From the NCBI GenBank assembly GCA_023512835.1, contig CM042084.1:47415609-47479608 (forward strand): a DNA stretch of 64,000 bases, given 5' to 3'. The DNA is from Taxillus chinensis. Lineage: Eukaryota; Streptophyta; Magnoliopsida; Santalales; Loranthaceae. Position 1 is the first letter of the stretch. Every line of letters starts with the position of its first letter. The notes beneath the pieces were generated by a model, which had not been told where the DNA came from, ran no database searches, and saw only the letters and a list, made by a program, of their open reading frames with translations. A program made the translations under genes and the position numbers. This document shows, in pieces, positions 42,731-54,272 of the stretch.

Positions 42731-44700
42731 CCAAGGGAGGGGTGTTTGCTGCCGGAGGCGACGTACCCGGAGGAGGCCGAGCTACCACCCCCACCACTGA
42801 GGGTGGAGCAGACCATCGGTGGTTAGAGGTACCCTCTTGATCTCCCGTACATTAGCTTCTGTACTTTTCGATACGGGTGCATCATGTTCGTTTGTTGCTG
42901 AGCTTGTGATAGATAGCTTGGGGTTAGCTTGTGTGGAGGCAGTGAAGCCCCTAGTTGTTGAGTCTCCAGTGGGGGGGTATGATTGAGGTGTGGCGTGTTT
43001 GTCGTGACTGTGTGTTAACCATAGGAGAGGTGGAGCTGCGTTTTGATTTGCATGTGATGCCCATGCGTACGTTTGACCTGATCTTGGGTATGGATTGGCT
43101 TATGGCTTTCCAGGCCAAGATAGATTGTTATCGGCGGCGTGTGACCTTCGTGACACCTGCAGGGACCTCTTGCACCCCGCAGGGGAGTGGGATTGTGAGG
43201 CGAGTCGGGCCGGGCCGATGTTGGACCCAGTGGGGTGCCATTACCCATAGGTTAGCAGCCATGACCTTTCTTGAGGAGGGTAAGGTGGAAAAGAGGGTGT
43301 GGCCCATTGTTGTGGACCAATTTCAGGATGTTTTTCCTGAGCGGTTGAGGAGTTTGCCACCTAAGAGGAGTGTGGAGTTTACCATTGAGTTGGTGCCGGG
43401 AACGGGTCCGATTTCCCAAGTAAGCATATCGTATGGGGCCAGCCGAGCCGAGGGAGCCGCAAAGGCAAATCGAGGAGTTGGTGGGCCAAGGGTATATCGG
43501 ACCGAGTACCTCACCTTGGGGTGCTCCGGTGCTCTTTGCTAAGAAGGCCGATGGCACGCTTCGTCTTTGCATCGACTACGGTGAAGCCGAATTCGGTGAT
43601 CGTGAAGAACAAGTACCCGTTGCCTCGGATAGATGACCTGTTTGACCAGTTGAGTAGGGCCCAGTGGTTTTCCAAAATAGATTTACGGTCGGGGTATCAC
43701 CGGCTCGGGGTTAGGGAGGAGGACATCCCTAAGACGGCTTTTCGGTGCGGTATGGGCATTATGAGTGGGTAGTGATGCCTTTCGGGCTCACTAATGCGCC
43801 AGCAAGTGTTCATGCATTTGATGAACCAAGTCTTTGCCCCATACTTAGACTCGTTCATGGTGGTGTTTATCGACGATATCTTGGTGTATTCCAAGACCGA
43901 GAAGGAACATGTGGAGCACTTGGCAACAGATGTTGCAAACCTTGAGGGACCAGCATTGCTTGCTAAGTTTAGCAAGTGTGAGTTTTGGCTGCAGGAGGTT
44001 CACTTTCTTGGCCATGTGGTGTCAGCTGAGGGAGTTAGGGTGGACCCAGCGAAGATTGAGGCCGTGGCATCGTGGGCGAGGCCAACCAACGTTTTTGAGA
44101 TCCGTAGTTTTCTTGGCTTAGCGGGGTACTATCGTCGTTTTGTCGAGGGGTTCTCCCGTTTGGCGGCTCCTATGACGGCTTTGACTAGGAAAGGAGTGAG
44201 ATTTGAGTGGACAGACAAGTGCCAGGCAAGCGTTTGAGACTCTCAAAACCCGTTTGACCACCGCACCCGTGTTGAGGTTGCCTAGGGAGGATATTCCGTA
44301 TGAGGTATACCGTGATGCGTCCAGGGTTGGTTTGGGGTGTGTGCTTATGCAGGAGCACAGTGTGGTAGCTTATGGGTCGAGACACCGAAGCCTCATGAGC
44401 AGAATTATCCTACTCATGACCTTGAGTTAGTCTGTCATCTTCGCCCTGAAGAGTTAGCAGCACTACCTCTTGGGGGAAAAGTTTGTGGTGTTCTCGGATC
44501 ACAAGAGCCTTCAAGACATCTTTACTCGAAGGACTTGAATTTGAGGCAAAGGAGATGGGTGGAGTATTTGCGAGACCTTTGATTTTACTCTTGCCTATAC
44601 CCGGGCAAGGGTAATGTTGTGGCCGATGCATTGAGAGAAAAGGGAAAGCTGAGGTGGCCGTGAGAGAGTGGAAGCCGATGGAGCGGTTGGCGACGTTGCA
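42731..44700 (+). pseudogene. pol: Tek-6 protease, reverse transcriptase, RNase H
   Basis: The protease site FDTGAS is readable (Asp codon 42870-42872), followed by LILGMDWLMAFQAKIDCY. RT blocks ([41 protein letters not shown]) and [15 protein letters not shown] (about 43867-43911) are present, then the thumb and RNase H pieces. At least six small indels separate them, several at CAG or CTG positions relative to Tek-2. Confidence 0.85.
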
Positions 44701-46196
44701 GTGCGGCCTGTTGTTCGTGATGGTGGGACGATCCCCGAGTCCTTTGGTGGTAGTGCTCGAGTTGTACCAGCGCGTCCGGGAGGAACACTGGGTGACATTG
44801 AGTGCGAGGTTCTCCGTGCCCGTATTGAGGCCGGGGAGCTATCCGGGGACCGGACGAGAGGGTCCCGAGCATGAGTTGTCATTTCAGGGGCGGTTGGTAG
44901 TGGCTTCTTCCCCTCAGGGATGAGGTGATGAGGGCGTTTCACCAATCTAGAGTTGTTGTGCATCCAGGGGGTACGAAGATGTACCATGCGCTTCGCGGAC
45001 ATTTTTGGTGGCCTTGGGATGAAACGCGATTTAGCTGCCTTTGTTTCGCGGTGCCTCACGTGTCGACAGGTGAAGGTCGAGCATCACGTCGCCGGGCATG
45101 TTCTGACCCTTGCCCATAGCAGAGTGGAAGTGGGACCAGATAGCGATGGATTTTAGGATCGGTCTTCCACCCACCACTGGGAGGAAGGATATGATTTGGG
45201 TGATTGTGGATCGACTCACAAAGTCGGCCCATTTCCTGGCTATTCGCGAGCGGGACTCTATTGGGACCTTGAGTCAGTTGTACATGAACGAGATTGTGAG
45301 ACCGCATGGAGTACCATCATCGGTTGTCTCGGACAGGGATTCGAGGTTCACTTCCCGTTTTGGGCAAGGTTTGCAGGAGGCTATGGGGACCAAGCTTCAC
45401 TTGAGTACAGCCTTTCACCCTGAGACTCGACGGCCGGACGAGAGAGGACGAATCAGACTTTGGAGGACATGTTACGGGCCTGTGTGTTAGATTTCGGGGG
45501 TTCGTGGGCAACTCACCTTCCTTTGGTGGAGTTTGCCTGCAACAACAGTTATCAGGCATCCATTGGGATGGCTCCTTTTGAGGCGTTGTACGGACGGCCG
45601 TGTCGGTCACCTTTGTGTTGGACCGAGGTGGGGGAGACAGACTCTCTTGGGGCCACAATTGGTTCAAGAGGCTACCGAGAAGGTCAAGTTGATTCGTCGG
45701 CGTTTGTTGTCGCCCGAGTCGGCAGAAATCTTATGCAGATCAGCGGCGACGACCTTTGGAGTTTTCGGTTGGTGATCATGTGTTCCTTCGTGTTTCCCCA
45801 CGTCGTGGACATTGACGGTTTGGGCGAGGTTCCACGCTATCTCCGCGGTTTATTGGTCCTTTTGAGATTCTGGATCGTGTAGGGCCTGTAGCCTACCGGT
45901 TAGCGTTACCACCGCGGCTGAGTCGAGTCACAACGTGTTTCACGTGTCCCAGTTGAGGAAGTATCACCCTGACCCCACTCATGTGCTCGATTGGGGGACA
46001 TTAGACATTGAGGATGACATGTCCGTTGTTGAGGCCCCTATTCGTATCCTAGATCGGCGAGAGAAGCTTTTGCGTGGTCGTGCTATTCCTTTGGTTCGCG
46101 TGCTGTGGCAGCACCGTGGCATTGAGGAGGAGACATGGGAACGTGAGTCCGTGATGCGTGACCCGGTGCCAGACTTGTTCGAGGACCGAACAATCT
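44701..46196 (+). pseudogene. pol: Tek-6 integrase and chromodomain
   Basis: Integrase zinc finger ([17 protein letters not shown], then CLTCRQVK) in two frames. The core frame 45110-45490 has GRKDMIWVIVDRLTKSAHF and VVSDRDSRFTSRF, then shifts just before the Glu block. 45460-45882 has [14 protein letters not shown] sequence (here [20 protein letters not shown]). 45935-46196 has [20 protein letters not shown] and the chromodomain ([25 protein letters not shown]). Confidence 0.85.
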
Positions 46197-46532
46197 TAAG
46201 CGTGGGAGGTGGCTGTTGGCCAAGGGTGTGATGTGTTTTGTGTCTTCCTTGTATTAGTTGTGTACGATTTGGTGTATTTGTATTGTCTTTTAAAGACATG
46301 TGTTCTTATTTGTGATGTGTTTTGAGATGTGTATTCGTGACATGCGGACATGTGTTATATGCATTATTGTGGTTATGGATTATGGTGGTACTTTGTTATG
46401 TACTGTTGTGCTGTATGCGGTGTATGACCCATTTGGGTGTGGTGGCTTGCCGGGTGGCAAATGGGTAGTTTGTGTTTGTTTTCCTCATATGTCATTTCTT
46501 TTCGAGGACGAAAAGTCTTAAGGGGGAGAGGA
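46197..46532 (+). other. Tek-6 3' untranslated region and polypurine tract
   Basis: T/G-rich spacer with a second TTCGAGGACGAA box (about 46500-46511), read as FEDEKS, just before the polypurine tract AAGGGGGAGAGGA (46520-46532). Confidence 0.8.
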
Positions 46533-48304
46533 TGTAAGGACCCGTACCTTGAGTTAGTCGCTTTTGCCTCCTGAGTAGAGTTTTTCTAGATTTTGACCTA
46601 GTAAATGGACTCCAATGAATTCACGTGCAAAAGGAAAGATGCTTAGAATGATGTCCTCTATCTACCACAGAAGTTTCAGGCCAAATGGACATGTATGTGA
46701 GGTGCACGTGATATGGGTCCAATTCACGTGCAAGTGTGGTTGTTTCTTAAATGATGCAAGGAGGCTAGGGGTGAAGTTTGAGAGCATTTGGAGTGCATAT
46801 GGAGTTGCACGTGAATTGGGGAATTCACGTGCAAATTGGCGTGTGAGCATATTTTTGCATGGTTCCCTTGGTTTTGACATTCTAAGGAACTTTCTCCAAA
46901 GGACCATGTTGAAATTCTGAGTATTTTGGCCTATATGGGTGCGGAAAGGTACTAAGTTGTGTGATCAAAACTACGTCGTTTTGATCCTGGGTTTCACTTA
47001 ATCAAAACTACGTCGTTTTGATAGTGGGAGGCCTATTTAAGGATGAGGAGACTCCTTGTTCTAGGGTTAGGGGTTTTTCAGCCATTGCAGCCGTCGTGGA
47101 GAGAGAGAGAGCTAGAGAGAGGGAAAGGGGGAGAATTGCTGGTTGCTGCCGGAGCATCTTGCGTGGGGAGGACGGCATCTAACGCGGGAGCAAGGAGGAT
47201 CTTCTTTAAGGTAGGGATTCTGTTTTCTTTATACCCGATCCGGGGTTAGGCCCGTGGTGAAGTACCCGTTGGATATTATCCTTGTTATCATACTATTTAT
47301 ATGTAAATTCATATAGGTGTGATCTCCTATATGAATGTTGGCCTTCAATGGCGTTGTTTGGATAAATGTATATATGCCTGCCAAGTGTTTGACATAATGC
47401 CTGTGAGGCTGTGCATGTTATGTGTTTGAGGTAATGCCTGTGAGGCTGTGCATCTTATGTGTTTGAAATTATGCCTGTGAAGCTGTGCATATTATGTGTG
47501 AGTTTATATCCGTGTGGCTGGGTTTATGAGCTGGTGAATATATGCATGCTAAGTGTTCGATGTTATTCCTGTGTGACTAAGCATACTAAGTGTTTGATGT
47601 TATGCCTTGTATGGCCATGTGTCTTTGCGTGTTTGCTTGTACACCCGGTGGCCGTGGAAGCCCGGGGACTGTTTTGTGGAACCCGGTGGCTGTGGAAGCC
47701 CGGGACTGTTTTGTGGAACCCGGTGGCTGTGGAAGCCCGGGACTGTTTTGTGGGATCCGGTGGCTTTGGAAGCCCGGGACTGTTCTTGAAACCCGGTGGC
47801 TGTGGAAGCCCGGGAGTGTTTATGTACCAGCCCGTGTATGATTGTGTTTGCTGTTATAGCCTGTAACTATATCTGGTGGAATGATTGTATCACGACACAG
47901 CACTTGTACACAAGGCATGTAGATATTAGGTGCATGGGATGGGTTGGGGAGACATGATCCCTACCGAGCCGTGGTTGCTCACCCTCCTACCATGTTGTTT
48001 TCTTTACAGGAACCTACAGGCGTTAGGTGGGACCCCAAGGTGGAAGACCTTATTTATTTTATTGTTTATGTTATTTTATTATGGGAACTGATGTAACCCC
48101 AAAGGGGATGGATTGAAAAGAAGACTTTGTAATAAAGACTGATTTGGTTTGTGGACTACTTGATGGACTTTATTTTTCTTGAATGTGTTGTGAATGTTCA
48201 AACTGTTCAGTTCTTGGTTTGTATCCTAACCCCTTTGCCCTCCGTGTGGGTAAAAAGGGGAGTCACGTACCGGTTTCCTCGGGTTGGAAATCCGGGGCGT
48301 GACA
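46533..48304 (+). repeat. Tek-6 3' LTR
   Basis: 1772 bp. Same features as the 5' LTR: dyad 46805-46834, palindromes 46964-46985 and 47001-47022, TATTTAA 47034-47040. It has five instead of four GC-rich tandem units (47643-47822), which accounts for the length difference. Confidence 0.95.
47211..48009 (+). other. candidate intron inside Tek-6 3' LTR
   Basis: Same donor and acceptor as the 5' LTR, 799 nt because of the extra tandem unit. Confidence 0.4.
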
Positions 48305-48690
48305 AGACATGATCCCTACTGAGCTGTGGTTGCTCACCCCTCCTACTGTGATGTGTTTTCTTTCAGGAACCTACAGGCATTAGGTGGGAATACCAAGGTG
48401 GAAGTCAGTTCTATTTGGTGGCTTGTTTAATGTTATTTGTATTTTATTATTTTTGTGAAGCCTTGTAACCCCAGTAGGGAGATATTGTAAAGGAGACTCA
48501 ATTGTAATACAGGCATGCTTGCTTTGTTGACATTTTGTTTCAAATCTAATAAAGCCATTTGTTTTCTTTTGGTGGTTTTCTGATGTGGGTTGTGACCCTG
48601 TGGTGTTATTTCACTTCAACCCTTATCCACAGCGTGGGTAAAGGGGAGTCACGAACTGGTTTCTTTAGGTGGGAAATCCGGGGTGTGACG
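48305..48690 (+). repeat. Tek-5 5' LTR, right end
   Basis: Continues from 39247 after Tek-6. It ends GGGGTGTGACG, the last base changed from the usual A. The acceptor-like TTTTCTTTCAG (about 48356-48366) is kept. Confidence 0.9.
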
Positions 48691-49138
48691 ATATGGTATC
48701 AGAGCATGGTCTAGTTGGCCTTGGGTAGTGGGTGGCTCTGGTTATCTTGAGTCCTTTGGAGGAGCCTGGAGGGACGTGCCTAATCAACACAGTCCTCTTT
48801 GAGCCTCTAAGGTGTACTTGGGGTACTATATACCTGAGGTAGGATTTGCATTCATTGGCATTAGGGCACTAGTTGCATTTGTTGTTTATGTGTGCTAAAC
48901 TGTGAACAAAAAAGGGGTGAATGATGTGATTAAGTGTGAAATGTGCAACTCTAACTTTTCTTGGCATACCTTGAGCATGAAAACTCTTTGTTTAATTGAG
49001 TTGTGTGCAATGTGGATTGATGCAATGTATGTGTGTAATGCCATATGATAGTAAAATTGATAAGTGGGGTAGAGGTAGTGACACGCGATAGATTCGAATT
49101 CATTTTGACGTTTGTGTTCTTTACTTTGTAGAATAATA
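48691..49138 (+). other. Tek-5 leader with primer binding site
   Basis: Exact TGGTATCAGAGC at 48694-48705; the remainder is leader with no gene. Confidence 0.9.
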
Positions 49139-49960
49139 ATGCCACCGAGGAGAGTGACACGTGTGTCCGGGGCAGTGGCTGATGAGTCATTTGCCCATGA
49201 GGGTCCTAGTGCGGGGAGCCGTGCAGTGCAGTGCATGCTGTGGGAGGAGTTCTTGCAACTCTTCCATGACAAGTTCTTCCCGGAGTCATTGAGATGGTAG
49301 AAGAGAGAAGAATTCGGCAGCCTGAAGCAGGGATCGAGGACAATGCCCGAGTATGAGCGGGAGTTCTGGAGTTTGAGCAGATTTGCTCCCGAGACTGTGG
49401 CAAAGGAGGACCTGAAGGCCCACAAGTTCACCTTGGGTCTCAGGCCAGCCCTTAGGCAGAGGGTAGCGATACTGCATTTGAGGACTTATGCCGAGGTTGT
49501 TGAGACAGCCCGTATAGCTGAGCGGGAGCTGGATGTTGGGAGGCAGGCCCAACTGGGTCGCCAGTTGCAGGGTGGGTCTGAGCGTGATTTAGGGTCCAAG
49601 AGGCCCAAGACTGAAGAGAGAGATAACAGTTCTTTCCGCAGCCGGGGTCAACCATCTGTGAACCCCGAGAGGTTCACCTTTGGCGGCAGTAGGCAAGGAT
49701 GTTCAGCAGGAGGTCCCCCCAGTGGCTGTCATTGCTGTGGGGAGCAAGGCCACTTCAGGAGGGAGTGTCCCAAGAAGGACTGGCGATGCAATAGCTATGG
49801 ACGAGAGGGCCATTTGAGCCGGGTTTGCAGGAATGGCAATAGGGGAGTAGGAGGCTTGACAACCAGTATGAGAAGTGATGCAAATTTTCGTGCACCAGCA
49901 GAGAGACCAGCTCGTCAGTGGCAGGCTAGTCAGGCAGGATCCAGCCAGTCCCGACCTTAG
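49139..49960 (+). pseudogene. gag: Tek-5 gag, internally deleted
   Basis: It starts at 49139 with MPPRRVTRVSGAVADESFAHE, then jumps from GPSAG to SRAVQ. About 410 bp present in Tek-6 (between about 41490 and 41905) are missing. A TAG at 49298-49300 follows (CAG in Tek-6 at 41988). The frame 49343-49960 carries the rest and two knuckles: CHCCGEQGHFRREC is complete, while CNSYGREGHLSRVC has Tyr for the second Cys. Confidence 0.9.
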
Positions 49961-50748
49961 GGGAGACCAGAGCGACAGCAGACTGATGCTGGAGGTAGTC
50001 AGGGCGGGAACCATCCAGTAAGTGAGCTGACTAGTGGCACAAGCCAAGGGAGGGTGTTTGCGTTGAATGCAACACACCAGGAAGAGGCTGAGCTACCACC
50101 TCCACCGGCGGAGGGTGGGGCAGGACCATCGGTGGTTAGAGGTACCCTTTTGATCTCTCGTATGCTTGTTTCTGTTCTTTTCGATATGGGTACATCGTGT
50201 TCTTTTGTTGCTGAGCTTGTAATTGATGGCTTGGGGTTCGTATGTGTTGAGACAGAGAGACCCCTAGTTGTGGAGTCTTCGGTGGGAGGTATGATTGAGG
50301 TGCAACAACGTGTATGCCATGATTATGTGTTAACAATAGGAGATGTAGAACTTAACTTTAATTTGTATGTGATGCCATTGAGGACGTTTCATCTGATTTT
50401 GGGTATGAATTGACTTATGGCTTTCTAGGCCAAGATAGATTGTTACCGGTGACGAGTAACATTCATGTCACCTGCGAGGGTTCCTTGCACCCTGCAGGGG
50501 GAGTGGGATTGTGAGGTGAGTCGAGCTGGGCCAGTGTTGGACCAGTGGGTGCCATTACCCATAGGTTGGCAGCCCTAACCTTTGCGGAGGAGGGGAAAGT
50601 GGGAAAGAGGATGTGGCTAGCAGTTGTAGACCAACTTCAGGATGTCCTTCTTGAGGAGTTGAGGAGTCTACCACCTAAGAGGAGTGTGGACTTCACTATC
50701 GAGTTTGTACCGGGGACGGGTCCAATCTCCCAAGTGGCTTATCGTATG
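49961..50748 (+). pseudogene. pol: Tek-5 protease and start of reverse transcriptase
   Basis: 50054-50413 reads the protease with LFDMGTSCSF instead of FDTGAS (Asp codon 50183-50185), then LILGMN and a stop where the relatives read LILGMDWL. RT begins in [21 protein letters not shown] and is cut at 50748 by Tek-7. The last five bases before Tek-7 are CGTAT. Confidence 0.88.
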
Positions 50749-51053
50749 TGTCACGCCCCGGATTTGCAACCTGAGGAGACCGGAACGTGACCCTCCCTTT
50801 ACCCAAGTTTGGATAAAGGAGTTAGAATACAACATACACTTCACAAATTATAATCAGAGACAAAATCATATATTTAATAAGTTCGAACATTACAAACGTG
50901 TCCAAACATGCTTTTATTACATTAAACTCCTCATTACAACATCTCTCCACTGGGTTTACAAAACTCACACAAAAACAACAAAACTCAAATAACAATAAGC
51001 AAGCCACAAGCAGATCTTCCACCTTGGTGTTCCCACCTAACCCTTGTAGGTCC

Positions 51054-51845
51054 CTGGTAAAGAAAATAACACGGTAGGAGGGGTGGGCAACCACAAACCA
51101 AGAGGGGATCATGTCTCCCCGACTCATCCCATGCTCCTAGCATCTACATGCCATGTGTAAGTGTAGTGTCGTGATACAATTTGTTTTGAACATATATAAT
51201 AACAAGCCATAATAGCAAATACAATCATTTTCACAGCCACACAGGCTAGCACATGAACAGTCCCGGGCTTCCACAACCACCGGGTTCCAAGAACAGTCCC
51301 GGGCTTCCACAGCCACCAGGTTTCACAAAACAGTCCCGGGTTTCACAAAACAGTCCCGGGCTTCCACAGCCACCGGGTTTCACAAAACAGTCCCGGGCTT
51401 CCACAGCCACCAGGTTCCACAAAACAGTCCCGGGCTTCCACAGCCACCGGGTTTCACAAAACATAGTACACATAGCCACTCAGGCATAAAACCAAATACT
51501 TAGTAGCCACACATTTACAAATGTATAAACCCAGCCACTCAGGCATAAAAACAAACACTTAGCATGCACACCTTTACCAACTCACGAATCCAGCCATACT
51601 GGCATATTATCAAACACATACTAGGCATATTCACACAGACATATTCACACAGGCATTTTATCGAACATTTAACATGAACTGCCCACCCAACGTCAGAATC
51701 ACACCAAGAAGCCATTGAAGGCCAACATTCATATAGGAGATCACACTTATATGAATTTACATTTAAATAATATAACAACAATAACGATATCCAACAGTTC
51801 ATCCACCATGGGGCATAACCCCGAATTAGGAGACAGAACCCCTAC
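51054..51845 (-). other. candidate intron inside Tek-7 LTR
   Basis: Minus-strand donor CTACAG|GTAGGG at 51845 and acceptor TTTTCTTTACCAG ending 51054, 792 nt. Exon 2 would start GGACCTACAAGG. Confidence 0.38.
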
Positions 51846-51939
51846 CTGTAGGAAAATGTATCACCACAGCAACGATCCTGCTCCCACGCCGAACGTCGTC
51901 CGCCCACGAGAAACACCACAGCAGCAATGGCCAGAACTC

Positions 51940-51971
<32 letters not shown>

Positions 51972-52032
51972 CGGCAACGGCTATAGTGGCTGAAGAAAAG
52001 AACCCTAAACCTAAAACAAGGTGCCTTCACCT

Positions 52033-52114
52033 CTATATATAGACACCTCCACACCCCAAAACGACGTCGTTTTGATTAAATGAATCCCAGCATCAAAAAC
52101 GACGTAGTTTTGAT
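52033..52114 (-). promoter_or_regulatory. Tek-7 LTR core promoter: twin ACGT palindromes and TATA
   Basis: Palindromes at 52056-52076 (core ACGACGTCGT, perfect) and 52092-52114 (one extra A), with a TATATA box at about 52034-52041 on the minus strand. Confidence 0.6.
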
Positions 52115-52244
52115 GGAACAAGCTACAACCTTCCCGCATCCATACACGCCAAAAAATCCATAATTCCAAGATGCCCTTTTGGAAAAAGATGTTTAGAACA
52201 ACAAAGCCAAGGTGACGGTACAAAAATATGGCTGCACGCCATAA

Positions 52245-52372
52245 TGCACGTCATATCCCCATATGACGTGCACCTCCAAAAGTTGTGAAATTCTACCTCA
52301 CACTTCCTAGAATCATGTAGAAGATAGGCAAACCAAAATCCCCTTGCACGTCATATCCCCATATGACGTGCA
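52245..52372 (-). promoter_or_regulatory. two perfect 28-bp dyads in Tek-7 LTR
   Basis: Each is TGCACGTCATAT, CCCC, ATATGACGTGCA (52245-52272 and 52345-52372), exactly 100 bp apart. Each arm holds TGACGTG, a bZIP-type core. They correspond in position to the CACGTG dyads of Tek-6. Confidence 0.65.
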
Positions 52373-52554
52373 TTGTCACATGCACCTCCCAAAAGTCCCC
52401 TCTTGGGCCCATCTCTTACCTCAAACTTGTGTATCAACATTCAAGGTGTTTTAGATAAAGTGTGTGGGAAGAAAATTCCCTAGAACCCAACAAGTTCCAC
52501 TCACAAGGCATCTGTGATTAACTTCTTACATACCGCAAAACACAGGTCATTACA

Positions 52555-52815
52555 TCCTCTCCCCCTTAAGACTTTTCGTCCTCCAAAAGAAACAACATGC
52601 AAGGAAAAACAAACACATGCGGGCCATTTGCAAGACAGCAAGCCACAATGCCCAGATGGGTCACAACATAACAGGACATCTCAACCACATTGCAATCTCA
52701 AAACACATCTCAATATAAATACAAATACACCAAATCATGAACCACATACAAGAAAACACATCACTACAGCCGCCTCCCACCCTTAAGATTGTTCGTCCTC
52801 GAACAACTCTGGGTG
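52555..52815 (-). other. Tek-7 polypurine tract and 3' untranslated region
   Basis: Polypurine tract AAGGGGGAGAGGA on the minus strand at 52555-52567; short spacer to the end of pol. Confidence 0.85.
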
Positions 52816-54236
52816 CTACTCACGCATCACGGACTCACGTTCCCATGTCTCCTCCTCAATGCTACGGTGCTGCCACAGCACGCGGACTAAAGGAATAGCA
52901 CAACCACGCAAAAGCTTCTCCCGTTGATCTAGGATACGGATAGGGGCCTCAACAACAGACATGTCATCCTCAATGTCCAATGTCCCCCAATCGATCACAT
53001 GAGTGGGGTCAGGATGATGCTTCCTCAACTGGGACACGTGGAACACATTGTGCACCCGACTCAATCGCGGTGGTAATGCTAACCGGTAAGCTACAGGCCC
53101 CAAACGAGCTATAACCTCAAAAGGACCAATGAACCATGGAGAGAGTTTGGAACCTCTCTTAAAGCGCCAATGTCCACGTCGTGGAGAGACACAGAGAAAC
53201 ACATGATCTCCCACAGAAACTCCAAAGGTTGCCGCCACTGATCTGCATAAGATTTCTGTCGACTCTGGGCTGATAACAAGCGCTGACGAATCAACTTGAC
53301 CTTCTCAGTAGCCTCTTGAACCAACAGTTGTCCCAAGAGAGCTGCCTCTCCCACCTCAGTCCAACACAAGGGTGATCGGCACGGCCGCCCATAAAACGCC
53401 TCAAAAGGAGTTATCCCAATGGACGCCTGATAACAGTTGTTGTAGGTAAACTCCACCAAAGGAAGGTGTGTTGCCCACGAACCCCCAAAATCTAGCACAG
53501 AAGCTCTCAACATGTCCTCCATGGTTTGATTCGTCCTCTCAGTCTGACCATCAGTCTCAGGGTGAAAGGCTGTACTCAAGTTAAGCTTTGTCCCCATAGC
53601 CTCTTGCAAGCGTTCCCAAAAACGAGAAGTAAACCTCGAATCCCTGTCAGACACAATTGATGATGGCACCCCATGCAGTCTCACCACCTCGTTCACATAC
53701 AACTGACTTAAGGCCCCGATGGAATCCCACTCGCGGACAGCAAGAAAATGGGCCGACTTAGTCAGCCAGTCAATAATCACCCATATCATGTCCTTCCGCC
53801 CTACAGTGGGTGGAAGTCCAGTTACAAAGTCCATCACTATGTGGTCCCACTTCCACTCGGCTATTGGCAACGGCTGTAACATGCCCGCCGGCCTTTAGTG
53901 CTCAACCTTCACTTGTTGACAAGTGAGGCACCTTGAAACAAAAACAGCTACATCATGTTTCATCCCAGGACACCAAAAATGTCCCCGAAGCGCATGATAC
54001 ATCTTTGTACCCCCTGGATGCACGACAAGCCTAGACTGATGAAACTCCCTCATCACCTCATCCCGGAGAGAAGAAGCCACTACTAGCCGCCCCTGAAAAG
54101 ACAACTCATGCTCAGGACCCTCTGTCCAGCCCTTAGATAGCTTACCAGCCTCAATACGGGCACAGAGAACCTCACACTCAAGGTCACCCAACAGTCCCTC
54201 CCGGACGCACTGGTACAGCTCAGGCACAACAACCAA
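52816..54236 (-). pseudogene. pol: Tek-7 integrase and chromodomain
   Basis: The zinc finger ([24 protein letters not shown]) is followed by TAA at 53895-53897 (a CAA change). The core frame 53882-53109 then carries VMDFVTGLPPT, SIVSDRDSRFTSRF and GQTERTNQTMEDML, so all three catalytic acids are present. A single frameshift near 53110-53240 leads to the chromodomain frame ([27 protein letters not shown]). Confidence 0.92.
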
Positions 54237-54272
54237 AGGACTCAGGACTGTCCCACCATCATGAACAACAGG

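Larger units (their letters stand above)
39248..48304 (+). mobile_element. Tek-6, full-length Tekay-type gypsy element
   Basis: A 9057-bp element with LTRs, primer site, gag-pol and polypurine tract in order. It is flanked by the perfect duplication AGACA (39243-39247 and 48305-48309). The LTRs differ by about 2% plus one tandem unit. Despite this, gag and pol carry many small indels. Confidence 0.96.
50749..52554 (-). repeat. Tek-7 3' LTR
   Basis: 1806 bp on the minus strand, TGTAATGACC at 52554 to GGGGCGTGACA at 50749; promoter half of the Tek-2 type. It has about six GC-rich tandem units (51258-51460), a GA tract (plus-strand CT, about 51941-51971), twin palindromes and two perfect 28-bp dyads. 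Confidence 0.92.
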
